DNA of 64,000 nucleotides from Membranipora membranacea (GCA_914767715.1 OU612073.1:22444001-22508000); one strand, 5' to 3'; shown: positions 34,915-47,032, numbered from the stretch's first letter. The notes: generated by a model not told the origin, from the sequence alone. Translations and numbers: made by a program.

Positions 34915-35245
34915 TTGTGGTGTAAGAGCATTGTCTCGAAATTCATCAAGAGTTTTACTGTTAGAACAAGACAGGGGTCTCAGCAGGTTATCGGCAGGAA
35001 CCTTTCTTAAACAACTTGAAGGCAACTTCTAGTGAAGCTAAGAAGAGGTCAGGCTCAATAACAACCCCTTAGTAAATTGCTTTGTGGAGTAGTGGGAACC
35101 AGCTGTTCGTCACTAGAAATTAATAAGTTAAATACCTCGTACTCACCAGAGTGCTAGCATTACCAATTGGAACCACGTTTTAATAGATTTGAGCGATCTT
35201 GTCTTTCTTCAGTGCATGAAAGAGGAGGTAACTCCAACTTAGAAC
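34915..35245 (+). repeat. Dispersed repeat family R3, copy 2
   Basis: Collinear with 14365-14705 (shared GCATTGTCTC, GGCAGGAAC, AACCAGCTGTTCGTC and GAGTGCTAGC blocks). Both copies are diverged and non-coding. Confidence 0.55.
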
Positions 35246-36166
35246 TACAGATAAATTACACAACAATAAAGTGACATTTTGAAGTGTCCGGAGTGCAAGA
35301 TTTAAAACCATAACTACAAACATAGTTAGAACCAAATTTATAAGCAGGACGACAATCTTCCGTTCCTCACACTTGTATTTAAAGTGATTGTTGAATTTTA
35401 TCAAGGAGTTAACTCCTTGGTTTTGATATGTGCTTTGGTGAGCGAGATGTCCTAATACCATCTATATTCATGGCGTGATAGCACAAATCGGTTATTTTTA
35501 ATTTTTTTGCTGTATTTACATATGATATCGTATCAAGTCTCTTCTTATTTACCATGTACTACCATGCTGAAAGCCAGCAGTGTAAACCATGTCATTTGTT
35601 TGAAAAAAGTTGGCAAGCAACAGAGTTGTTCACCGGTTCCCTAACATCAAGGAAATCAAATTTTAGAAATTGGAGTTTTTGAGGCTTTGAAACTATGTGC
35701 CATTGTTGTACTGTGGTGAAACCTGATCCAATGCGCATTGTTGATGTTCACTGCAGAATAGGAATGATCGATTTGAATAAATATAATAAAATTCTACATT
35801 GTGGCATGTAGCTCTTAATCACTCTCAGAAAAAATTGTATGAAGTGAGTAACAGTGAGCTGGGAAATTTATTTGCAGTTGTAATTTGGCAACAATTATGT
35901 CATTTCTCGATATACATACTATAAAATATAATAATTAAAACAATTCTTTGGTAAATTCCAATCCACCCACTTAATCATCACAAACTATTTTTGGCTCTAT
36001 GACTATGCATTTTTGTGACTTGCTATTAGAGTTTCTATATGTCAGTAGAACCAGGAACTTGATATCAATTATCATATTTTTTATGCCCATTTTAGGCTGC
36101 AATATTTAACAGTTTCGTCAGAAAAACTGCTTGGTCATTCTATTTACCCACTGCAAATATTGAGTT
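35246..36166. other. No recognisable gene
   Basis: Upstream region of the caspase gene. No other feature supported. Confidence 0.35.
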
Positions 36167-36258
36167 GTTGAGTCATTTATGACACTATAATTTTTGGTGA
36201 TGGATTGACGCAGTTGAGTTATTTATTACACTAGCATTTTTTGTAATGGATTGATCCA
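36167..36258 (+). promoter_or_regulatory. 46-bp tandem duplication upstream of the caspase
   Basis: Two adjacent copies (36167-36212 and 36213-36258) begin GTTGAGT(C/T)ATTTAT and end ATGGATTGA. They end 113 bases before the caspase ATG and may alter its promoter; that effect is inference. Confidence 0.6.
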
Positions 36259-36371
36259 TTACATTGATCAGATAGTTTTTGAATCCATTGCAATAATTAC
36301 TTGCAAAACAGTTGAGGCGCATACAACGAATTCTGAATTTGTGTGCACAACAAAACTTGGCTTGAAGGAAA

Positions 36372-38780
36372 ATGGCTGAGTCAGGCAGTTGCAGCAAGCT
36401 GATATCCGCACATTTCTTCAGATTTATCGACACAGTTCGCCATGAGAATACACATCAAGCTTTAGAAGTTCTCCGCGAACTGTCGCAGGTTGATCAGATG
36501 AATCTAACTGTGTGGACTTATTTCTTAGTACCAGAGAGTAAAGCCAAGTTAATCACCGAAGTTGTTAGCCTGCTTCAAGAAGAGAAGGGGTGCTCAGATT
36601 TGGTTTTAGTATACGAATGCAACCTCGCAGTTTGTAGGACAATACTGAGTATGTGCCCACTCCTAGAGGCGATAAAATATGGTGATATTGTCAAGGTCAA
36701 CAGACTTATTGAGGAGCTTCCTAAAAAAGAAGCCCTGTTACTGATCACTCATAGCTGTTATTGCAGGCAGTCAAACGAGTCTATCTCTGACACCATGGAC
36801 AGGGAAGGTATGTTAGATAATTTACTTGCAAGGATTGGTGAACGCCTAGACAAGCATTATTCTTTATCAAGAGAGCAAAAGCTGATGGTTAGGCGGAACC
36901 AGTTGATACAGAGAACTTTGCAAAGACAAATTGTGAACGGGCCAAGTAAAGGGATCTCAGAGCTCATGGGTGGTCTAGTTTATTCAGCCTTCTGTGGCTC
37001 CGTAGATACATTCAAGTATCTCTTGAGCCACCTTGAGGAGAATGCCGCAAGCTTCATTAATGACATGGCTGATTGGCGCTGGCTTGGAATCTGCATTGCC
37101 TCACACAGGCCTCAGATTTCGAATGAACTGATGAACCTCCTTGTGAAAAATAGTCTGTTCCGTTCAAAACTGAAAACTGATCCTTCAGCTTCAATTTGGA
37201 TTGTTCTGGCAGTTGGTGTTGGTCTTTGTGGGGAGGAGGTAGAGTCCCTGATTCTTGACACCCTGACTTGGGACAAACAGTTAGAGGATACTATGATTGG
37301 AATAATCATTAGTAAGCCTAATCTCATGGAGGTAATCCTGAGAAGAGTGCCAGAAGAAAAGATGGTGATGTTTCTCATAAGAAAATTTGATATTACCGAT
37401 CTGGTGGTCGATGTCGAAGTTTGGGAGGAGTACTTTTCCACACCAGAGGGCTCTGTTCTCTGTTTAGCATCCAGTAACAACAAAATCGAATTGCTGCGAA
37501 AATATCTCACCCCAAAGCATGAGAAACAGCTGTGTGAACTGGTGCAACAATCCTCTGATACCATAACAAGAGGAACATTGGAACTGAGCCAACCTTATTT
37601 AGCGAAGTATTGTCTTTCCTCAAAACCAACTGCAAGTCTTCGGATGTTTGGCATGGTCTGCTTCAATGACTTTGACGGTTACCAAGGCGTTGTTAGGGAG
37701 GGAGCTGCCGTAGAGGCGCAAACGATGGGTGAAAGCCTAGAAAACGTTGGTATAGATGTCAGCAAAGTAGCTAGAAATTGGTCAACCTATGAGCTTCTTG
37801 GAGCGCTGCGAGAGTTTTGCAGGCAGATAAGTGACAGGTGCTCTCTTTTGGTCATATGCATCATGAGTCATGGCAATGCTGGAATGATTTACGGATGTGG
37901 AGGGCTCGAAGAACAAACTGGATCCTACCACCTAAATGACAGCTGCCAAATAAATGATATTATCTCCATTATTGGCAAGGGAATGCCTCAACATGTACCA
38001 AAGGTGAGTCCCATGATTTACCAGTGATAATACGTAGCTAACTCTACATGAAAAGTAAGTTGAGTATTTGGGAAACATTTGTTCCAGGAAATTTTATTTC
38101 ACTTCATCCCAACGAGGCGCTTTAGCTATGCGGTCTCCTCTGTTGTTTGGTAACGACTATCATTAATGCTGTGCTTTGAGTACGCTGTGACCTAAATGAT
38201 ATGACAAATTGATACGCCTGAAAAATGTTCACAATATAAAGCCGCATTCTGAGTTTAGTATTTTCTAATTCTATAGCTTGTGATAGTACAAGCATGTCAA
38301 GGACTAAGGAAATGTGCCAGTATGACTCTGCTACACCAGTATGCTGGATCCGCCGATTCAACCTGCCTGCTAGATGCACAGCGAGCTGAATCTAGGACTG
38401 ACGATTTTTACAATAAACATATGGAGTTAGAAATCCCGAATTTGACACTTCTTATGTCGGTTCGCTATGGAAGTCAAGCGTACAGAAATCACTTCATACC
38501 AGCGCTGGCCTCAGAGATCGGAAGAGCTGATGGAATTCGTTCTGTTCATGACATGTTTGTGGCAGCCTCAAGAAAGATGATGTGTCATCGAGATCAAAAA
38601 TATCGACTGCAAAATCCTGAGTACAGGTCAACAAATCGTAATAAACTAGTTTTGCCAAAAAAGTCTGAAAAAGACGGAGCAGAGCTGGCAGCAAAAGGTC
38701 AAACAATGAAACCGCAGAGGAAAGAGAAGAAACACAGATCAAAAAATTATCAGCGATGGCAAGCTTGCACAACACAATAA
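36372..38780 (+). CDS. Caspase with ankyrin-like N-terminal region (2 exons)
   Basis: A cysteine protease cutting after aspartate, of the apoptosis/inflammation family. Exon 1 is 36372-38003 (ends CCAAAG/GTGAGT), exon 2 is 38277-38780 (after CTATAG); phase 0, joined length 711 residues. Large-subunit motifs: RMFGMVCFNDF at 424-434 and the catalytic His500 in MSHGNAG. Exon 2 opens with VIVQACQG, the caspase QACxG pentapeptide, nucleophile Cys551. In the small subunit AYRN takes the place of SWRN, keeping the substrate-binding Arg. The first ~420 residues are not CARD or DED by eye; segments at 95-118 (PLLEAIKYGDIVKVNRLIEE), 201-221 and 361-381 look like degenerate ankyrin repeats. A lysine/arginine-rich tail of ~50 residues follows the small subunit. 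The ATG context (AAAATGG) is good. Both catalytic residues are present, so activity is expected. Confidence 0.9.
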
Positions 38781-40063
38781 AGAGAACTGCTGGAGGTTTT
38801 AAATTGATCACTTTTGAATTTTTTTCTAAGTTGTCATACCATAGGAAGAGAGAGGACAATCCTCATCATTTTTTAGGGATTTGTCCTCTCCAGTGTTGCA
38901 ACGACTCATCTAGATCTTAATGACAATTATTTATTTACTATAGAAATTCAAAACAAACATTCTGGCATAATAGTCAGAAGTTCAAAAATGCAATCGGATA
39001 TTTAGTGCTGACCAGATTGTATTATTGATGATCGAAATTCATAGTACAAATTAATTCTTTTATCTGCATAGGGTCTCATCTGTCGCATAAATATACTAGT
39101 GAGGAATGAGGAAGGCTCACTGCTCATGCTCACTCATACGAAAGCTTGCTTTTATTGTAGTACTTTATCCAAATGTTCACCGCATTACAACGATTACATT
39201 TATTCCTCTTAAATTTATATGTTATTCAATTTATAATGTCTTTATTTTGTTTGAAATTAAACTTTCTCTTGTCTTTCAGAGCTATATTGACTCTTCAACG
39301 ACTGAGCTCATTGTATAGTGCTTGCACATGGATCTTGACGCTGGTTGCATCTTCAAAGCCTCACATCCTTTATCAAGCCAATTATATCCCCATTCGGACA
39401 CTATCGATAACACAAAACCCTCGAAAGTCTCCAAATGCTACAATAATGGTGCTGACATATTATTGAAAACTTTTCTATTGGAAGTGAGAATGTGGACCAA
39501 ATTAAAAAAAGTTGTCAATGGATTGTTTTTCTCTCTGCAAACAGCATCATGCGATGAGAACTCCAAACTTGTTACTCGTTTTAGTTCTGATGTTCTCTTT
39601 GCTACAATTCCTAACATTGTAATGACATCAACAAACAAATTTAAAACCACTATCTCAAATCGGTTGGGCTCCAGCAGACAAACCGATCAGTCTTATTTTT
39701 GAAAGAGGTAAGCGGTTGAACCAGTTTCTCCAATATATGGTGATACATCACTACGAGCCATATACATTTACATATCCCATTTTAATATTATAGGTGATTG
39801 TAACATCTGATGATTTTTCACCTTTCTCACCTAACACGCTGTGTTCGAATTGAATATTGTGCAAGCCTAAAATCATTCGTTATTCATTCAATACCTAATG
39901 ATGTAACTAAGTGATACAGTAGTTTGAGTCCATGGAAACGGTACCTTATCCGTCATAACAGCTTTCTTGATTATGGTGTCACATAGAATTTATAGACTAT
40001 AACTTTGGGTGTATAAAAGGGAGGATAACTCCCCAAAACATTCTATGTATGAGAGTTATGCAG
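38781..40063. other. Mostly empty; one 126-codon open frame
   Basis: A frame at 39322-39702 (+) encodes 126 residues with a Lys/Thr/Ser-rich end and no domain I recognise. An acceptor-like TTGTCTTTCAG lies upstream at about 39270. Chance is likely in this base composition. Confidence 0.2.
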
Positions 40064-40319
40064 GGGGGTCTTACAATTAGAAAGAGTGATCCTTTACTAA
40101 AGCAAGTTATCACTATCACATCATTATCACATCGCTCAAAATTATCACTCACTTGGTGTTTCAATTAGAGAAAATCGCTCCCAAATCGCTCACTCAGAAT
40201 GTATATAGTTCCATCAAGTGACTCAGCGATCTGAAAGCGAGACCCCTAGCAGGTATCGCTCACTCAGTGAGTGAGCGATAATATTGCGATTTTGGCTGTT
40301 TCTAATTGGAAGACCCCCC
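40064..40319. mobile_element. 256-bp MITE with GGGGGGTCTT inverted ends
   Basis: The left end GGGGGGTCTTACAATTAGAA and right end TTCTAATTGGAAGACCCCCC are inverted repeats of about 20 bases with few mismatches. Inside are repeated ATCGCTCAC words and a near-perfect palindrome at 40255-40279 (12-base arms ATCGCTCACTCA around one G). No coding frame. Confidence 0.85.
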
Positions 40320-41009
40320 AGGTGGCTTCAGTTTGTATTGGTGACTCACTGTCCTTATTATAACTCTACTAACCATGTCCACTGTGTTCAAAGCTGCTGC
40401 ATCAATGCATATATGATGCTTTATATTCTTTGATGGGATTCTCTTGTGCATATCGTCTTTTCTCTCCCGTTATTAGTTATAAGTTGATTGTTGTAAGTTG
40501 AGTACAGCTGTCTTTGCCAATTTGCCAGTTTGCCGCTTGCTTGTTCAGACTTGAACTATGGAGTGTGATTTTGTTCTCTGAATCTTGATTCCACAAAACA
40601 TGTTAAGGATAATACAAACATGAAAGACTTTTGCCGTATACCCTACCGCCGAAATCGTTACCATATTATCTCTCTATAGTTTTGCCCCATAATTTGGCAG
40701 TCTTTGTAACCAGGCTGACTGGTTACATGACAGTATTGTAGGAATTATTCCATAAGACATCCGTATATTTTTTTAATATCATAGATAACCGTTTGATTCT
40801 CTTGCTGGAATTGATTATCTCCCCTGCACCTATATGAAAACACGATCTATCAATAACTACCTAGGCCCTGATACAGATATTGGTTATTCACACTGGCCTC
40901 CTTTGTTCTTATATTGAATAGATATTAACTAGACTTCCCTTAATACATAAGCATTAGATGTCATCTGAGAACATCACAATGATTGCAGGTTTTTGAGAGA
41001 GGCACAGCT

Positions 41010-41820
41010 TAGCACTGAAGCTAGGTATCTCATGTCAACCCCTAGTTCGGTTGACTAGGATGGTTGTGCCTTGTTTCAGTATCCTGTGCAGCTGGTAGCG
41101 AGTGAGAGTTCATGTTGTTATGAGACATCTCTCTGCCGCAAACTACTGAGCAATGCACAACTGGCCATGTAGGAGGTTGGCTGCTGTGAATGCTGCATCC
41201 AAGTTTTGGTTATCCAAAATATGTTGTTCTGATCTCATCTTTATATTCTCATGGTATTTCCATTCTCATTCTCTTCCATATGTTACCATATAGTTAGAGT
41301 AGGAAGTAGCTCAGTTGGTTAGTGTGCCTGACCTAAAAAATGCAAGTGTTTGAGGTTCTGGGTTCGATTCACGCTGCAGTCTACTGACTACCTGGGCTCT
41401 AGATGTGCAACTTGGCGCCGGATATGAGGACCATGCCCGTAAGGCAACTCTATTTCTCTGTCTTTGCAATATGTTTTAGTCAGAGATTTACTGATTGAAA
41501 AACCAACAGGGAATGTGTCAAGCCGGAATAGCCATTGATGTCCAAATAATTTTCAAATTCAGGTGTTGCATAGATCCGTTGTGGCTTACCTCATTACTTA
41601 AGCATATATTAGAAAGCAACAATGGAGAAATTGGGAAAAATAGAATCTCCTATTCATTTTTAGATAGTCTTAGAGATTCGTCTGCAACCTTACACTATAG
41701 CGCAGATATTTGAGATAGGTGTCCCATGTCAACCAAGAGTCTGTTTGTCTAGCATGGGTGCGCTTATTTTCAGTATCCTGGGCCTCTAAGGTCATCATTC
41801 AATGCCGCAAATAGAGTGAG
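41010..41820 (+). repeat. Diverged direct repeat flanking a SINE
   Basis: The block at about 41020-41150 (TAGGTATCTCATGTCAACC ... TTTCAGTATCCTG ... GCCGCAAA) recurs at about 41715-41815 (TAGGTGTCCCATGTCAACC ... TTTCAGTATCCTG ... GCCGCAAA). The SINE at 41302 lies between the two copies. Confidence 0.6.
41302..41465 (+). mobile_element. tRNA-derived SINE
   Basis: A-box-like GTAGCTCAGTTGGTTAG and B-box-like GGTTCGATTC at tRNA spacing are followed by GCAGTCTACTGACTAC and a body without tRNA character. The post-tRNA block equals that of the minus-strand SINE at 6860-7042. Confidence 0.7.
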
Positions 41821-42839
41821 TCTTAGAGCTGATGTTGGTCTGAGGTTAGCAAGTAATGTTATTTGGAACTTTAATTTGGGAGAGGTTAGCTTTGAGAGAG
41901 TAGAAAATAATATAGTATAGAAAGCCGGCTAAGCAATGTTGGCAAATCATCATTGCGTCTGTATTTGAGATGACAGTTGTATTTTTGATTGCTGACCCGC
42001 TGGTTTTCTGCGGTTTGATGGTTGATCTGGTGCAGAGTTAAGACACAGTTTGTTCGAATTCTTGAACGTCGCCTTTTTTGTCATTTAAGTAGTGAGGTCA
42101 ACAAGATATTTTATGAATCGTAAGATATGATATTTGGTTCCGTCCATATTTTGATCACGGTAATCTCGGAAAAGAAAAATGCGAATAAATTAGTCGAAAG
42201 TCGATCTCCCATATTAATTGCATTGGTTTCGAAACAGTTTTTGGTAGAGGCTATGGTCCTAGTAATGCGCTGGGTACGGGTTAGATTAATTTCGAAGTTC
42301 GATGACTGATATCCTTATTTAGTAGTTGGACGTTTTCAAGATTTTAATAACTGGCAAATACAGTGCTTATTAGCTTAGTTGGGTCGCTTGTTCCTGAAAT
42401 GCTAGATGTGTAGATGTGTACGTGATTAATTCTACCGAAGTTCTTCATTTTTTGAAGTTACTATCTGTTATCATAACAGAAAAAAGGGAAAAACAGTTTT
42501 TTAGTATCTATGAATGATAAAATAGGTAGCATAGCACTTTCAACTTTTATCTGGCTTCTGTTGATCAGTACGGTATCAATACAAAAAATCGCTTTCGTGT
42601 TCATCTCAGCCACTCCTATACAGCATTATTGTCGTACTACTAGTATATAACAGTATTGTTGTGATATCTTAGATGTACATGATCTCGTTGTCCATACTTC
42701 AATCTTTCTCCCTTGTTGTAATCCACATAGTTTTATCTTCCATGACCATTGCCTCACAAATATTTATCTGACGGTCACACTTGCAAAAATGTGTTGTTTT
42801 TTTATAGAAACGCAGCCATTATGCTTAGCTTGTCATTAT
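41821..42839. other. No recognisable gene
   Basis: Short open frames only; no paired repeat found. Confidence 0.3.
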
Positions 42840-43250
42840 CATAAACAGCTAAACTTCTGAGATTGGTCTTGCAAGACTTGCAAGTGTCTTGCAAGACTGC
42901 AAGACTGCTCGAATCATTGTGGCTCCAAATTGCAGAAGTTTTGCACAACCATAGAAGACCCAAAATCTTGCAATTTTGCTGCCATTGGGAACCAGGCTTG
43001 ACGGGTTTCAAGGCTCTTGCAAGTCTTGCAGAACCAATCTTAGAAAATTTTAATATGATCTGATGTGATATCTTTACTGCTGAGATGTTTATGGATCAGA
43101 ATCGCAAGGCTGTTTCAAGACTTTGCAAGACATTCAATCTTGCAATTTGACTGTACGTATGCAAAAGTTGCATTGCTAACGGTTTGGCTTGCTGTATTGC
43201 ACCATTACAATTCAGCTGTTGTGTACTCTCAGTGCCCATAAGGCGAAAAA
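42840..43250 (+). repeat. Foldback repeat family, copy 1 (unexpanded)
   Basis: Collinear with 47070-47575: GATTGGTCTTGCAAGACTTG, CTTGCAAGTCTTG, GAACCAATCTTAGAAA, ATATGATCTGATGTGA and GGCTTGCTG...ATTACAATTCAGCTG occur in the same order. Here the CAAGACTTTG motif is present only about twice, against more than eleven copies in the other. Confidence 0.8.
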
Positions 43251-43482
43251 CAGTGGGTCAAAATATGATGTATGATCTAAACAATAACAACAAAGATCTT
43301 TGTGAATCAGTGTGATTGTTTTGGATGAATTTTTCAGGAATAAACTTATTGCCATGGTTCTCTCCGCTCTCGAAAGCCTGTGTTATTAGAATGAATTTAG
43401 TGTTGAATGTCTATCAAAACATCTATAAAATATCACGAATAGGTACATCAAAATAACAGATTTCTTTTTTCATAAATTGCAG

Positions 43483-43492
43483 TTTATTTATT
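43483..43492 (-). terminator. Polyadenylation signals of the defensin-like gene
   Basis: Two overlapping AATAAA words on the minus strand, about 85 bases beyond the stop codon at 43572. Confidence 0.6.
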
Positions 43493-43571
43493 TCAATAAC
43501 ATTATTATTTTCTTAAGTTAATCAGAAACAAACAATGTCTATTCATCAATGTGCATTTAGTTTTGTCCAGA

Positions 43572-43699
43572 TTAGTAAGGACCGTAGAAGCAGTGGCACT
43601 TATCATCATTGGTGCGTTCATGTCCACCACATCCCTGGTCTGCACACCAAGCCTGACAATTCTCCATACGACCAGATGACTTGATGGCTGCACAAAAGT
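43572..43699 (-). CDS. CS-alpha-beta defensin-like peptide, last exon
   Basis: A minus-strand exon opens after GTTTGCAG in phase 1 and codes 41 residues to TAA at 43572-43574. Six cysteines are spaced C-x11-C-x3-C-x4-C-x10-C-x-C. The CxxxC plus CxC pair is the hallmark of the cysteine-stabilised alpha-beta fold of invertebrate defensins; the C3-C4 loop is shorter than in insect defensins. The sequence runs FCAAIKSSGRMENCQAWC then ADQGCGG and ends KCHCFYGPY. AATAAA signals follow. The signal-peptide exon should lie upstream on the minus strand; I could not identify it between 43700 and 47000. Function as an antimicrobial peptide is inferred from cysteine pattern and size; another knottin-type secreted peptide is possible. 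Confidence 0.6.
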
Positions 43700-43704
43700 C
43701 TGCA

Positions 43705-46700
43705 AACAGAAAAATTTCTAGTAGTTGGAGAGGAATCGTTATAATGGTTATTCATTTAAATAAGTAAAATATTTGAATCTGAATGTTGAAGCAAAGATTA
43801 TTTGAGAATTATAGACTATGTGTGGGTTTGTCAATCTGAGCTCCACCACAAAGTTGAAATTGGTTTGTCAGAATAACCATTCAGTGCATGCTGGTACCGT
43901 ATATTCTACCAAACATTTTCTGCTTGCAAGCCTAGGCATGAAACAATGGACAATGCTATTACTGTGATGATGGACTGTGATGCAGTTTTCACAATCGATA
44001 ATCACCACAAATAATCATATAATGTTTGTGTTGCTTCTGCATCATTTTCGTTTCGTTGGTGTCAGATCTTTATGATGATTTAATAACGGATGCGAACAAT
44101 GCTTGCCTGGCATAATTCACTATTGTCCAAACTTCTTTCTACTGGTTCGATGGCTGGCTAGTACCGCACGATATAGGTCAGAAGGCATCGTTCCAATATT
44201 GATGACTGATTCAGATTTGTCTGCTTGGCTTATAGGTCTAATAAAGCAGCACGACAAAATAATAAGATACAAACTTTCTTTGTTGTTAAACTGTTTATAA
44301 TTTTGAGCTTGTTGAATTTTTATGAACATGTGGTTTCTTTCCACCATTGGTGTACCGAGAATTAACATTCTGACCCCTGTGTCCCAAGTTAAATCCCTAA
44401 TCAAAAATTATTGGAAGTAGGGCTGCCTATAGACTATAATCTATATTCTAACAGTATGAAAGAGTTTTGAGATGAATCAGAAAACTTCCACAATTTCTTC
44501 TGGTTTAGTGTGTTATCATTATTGACTATTGAACTATTGATGCTTCACTGCAGAACGCCCAAGTTTATCATTTCAATCGAAATTTGCAGCGGAACGTCTG
44601 AAACTCTGTGCAGGATAAAAATTGGTGATAGAGTTCTGAACATTATACAGAAAAATTAATTTGGATCATTGTACGCACATACAAATTAGCCACCGGCGAA
44701 AAAGAGGTATGTAAGTGTAAAATACCTGGTCTGCGAATTTTCATTATTTTACGAGTCTGACTTTATTTATCCATCATCAGACCACATCAGTGAGAGTAAT
44801 GCCCTTTCACGACAAACCTTCACAAAGCTGCTTTTTTATTGGTCATTATCATGATACTAATGAGGTAAATCATAGAAAAATTGATCCGGAATATAAAATG
44901 TCAATATTAAGTCTGGTCTGGGCACCACCTACTAATATACCATGTACAAAAATTTCAGCGTAGGGAAGTATGTAAGATAATTATTGATTGTTATGATATA
45001 GCCAAACTACACTGGAAAGGTTTATTTAGTTTTTGCTGTTGTTGGTTGGTGCATGAGCAATTTTAATTGATAATAGCTTAGACAAACATATACACATCAG
45101 ATAGGGATTCAAATTCAGGTGAGCAAGCTGTCACATCATGCTGTTACAAAATCATAATCCCTTGAAATAAAACTCATATATAATGTCATTTATGCATTAA
45201 TATCCTTCATCATTTCCTGCGGTCTCATTCAAAAGTTTATTACAGAAAATTATTGATATCTGAAAATCAGATAGCATAGAATATATGGCTATACAATTTG
45301 GGATAATAGCAATAGCAATAATTTCCTGCATCCTTTTTTAAGTCACAGTTTGGTCATTTTCAGATCCTTTCACTAATTCATATTTTTCATCAGTTAGGTC
45401 AGTGATTACGCAGATGGTTGTATGGCAGGGATACACAACAAACAGTAGCACTGGTCAGAAATTCGAATTTCCTCAGCAGACCAAGCCGATGAACTTTAGA
45501 ACATTTCATCAAGATAATGTCTAATTGTGACATGTAGTGGAAGTGAGTAAATTAATATTGAAAGATATACTGTGAGTATGCATATGCATTTTGCTTCCTT
45601 CAATTATTTTGGCTTGCTTGCACTTTGTAGTACCTAATTAAATATTCAAAACTAACTTTGATCGACCAGTCATGTGAGGACAGTATCATCCAACATATAT
45701 CTTGCGGTAGCCAGTAGACAGAAGTTTGCACAATAGTGAATTATACCAGACGACCATTGTTTGCATCCATTATTACATCATTGGAAAACTTTATTTTGGC
45801 GACAGAGAAATGATGTAGAAGTCGTCTACCTATTATATGATCATTTTGTGGTGAGTACCAGTTGTAAACCCTGCATTGTAGGGAGCATAACAATAAGCTG
45901 TGAAAAATTCATCGATCTGATGAAAGAAAAACTGGTGCTTATACAGTTGAGATGGCAGACAGGTCATCACCCTGAGTATAATGTCTTCAACACAATAACA
46001 TGATGATTTTCTACTTTGTATAGCGAAGTCGGAAAAGATATGGACTGTGTGTTTGTCAAACCAGTGATGGAAAATTCTCACATGATACATTACCACATCT
46101 AGCTCAGGAAACCTTAATTCACTTTTTAGCAGCTTATGATGATTCTAGTATATACAAGTCATTTATGGGCTTTTGTTTCTGATCAAATGTGAAATACTCA
46201 AGAAACAAAGAGTCACCAAGCGAAGATACAAAACAGTTATGGTCTGAGATGGAACACAGGATTGACCCAGACATTGTGTACATCTGTGTCCCTTAAGACA
46301 CTTTGCTTCAGCACCTTGAGACGGGCCTTTTAATGCACCTTGTGGTACATCTTAAACATAGAATATTGTAGACTCCCTCCCATCTTTTTTCTGGCTGCAC
46401 CGTAGCACAAAAGCAAATTGAGCACATCAAGGGGCAGGTCAAGTTATGCAGGAGAGCCAAATTCGATAATTTGCCTATGGTAACCATAGATAATTAGCCT
46501 ATGGTAACCAAGAAAAATCCAGCACACATCAACAAGCAAAAATCAATTGGAACATATTATTCTGTGATGATTAGAATATCAGATCAGGATATTGAATCAG
46601 ATAAGACGCCATAGGATACTGTTCGGCCAACAACCAAGACTTAAGCTACACTATATAATAATACAATAATATAATAGCTTATAGAAGATTGATTCACTGA

Positions 46701-47032
46701 ATAGCTACAATTTTATGGTAAATATTATTTAATTCATTTCTGTTGTAACATAACAGCATGTTGTAGTTTTGAAGGGCAAAGTACTACACATAAGTTCCAG
46801 GGAAATCTTTAGACATTGGTAAATTAGATTACCTTGTAGATTGAAAATGTGGTAATGTGGTATTAAATTTTTTCAGCAGTTGTGCAATTATCTTACAATG
46901 CCTAAGAATGTTGTTCGCAATTGAATTAAAATAAAATATGCTGCCAAAATCTCAGCCCTAGGGTGCGCAATTAGATTACATTATATATCACATTTTGTCA
47001 CTGTCTTGCAACAAGCTCACAAAATTCTGACG
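43705..47032. other. Probable intron/upstream region of the defensin-like gene
   Basis: No recognisable coding exon, RNA gene or paired repeat. A small duplication of CCTATGGTAACCA lies near 46480-46505. Confidence 0.3.

Noticed and set aside
37112-37564. 150-codon minus-strand frame inside the caspase exon
   Set aside because: Shadow of the caspase coding exon, which has catalytic motifs and splice sites.
39322-39702. 126-codon plus-strand frame as a gene
   Set aside because: No recognisable domain, no paired exon; noted only as an open frame.
44640-44760. Candidate signal-peptide exon for the defensin-like gene (MKIRRP then GT donor near 44726, minus strand)
   Set aside because: The phase fits, but there is no hydrophobic core, so it cannot serve as a signal peptide.
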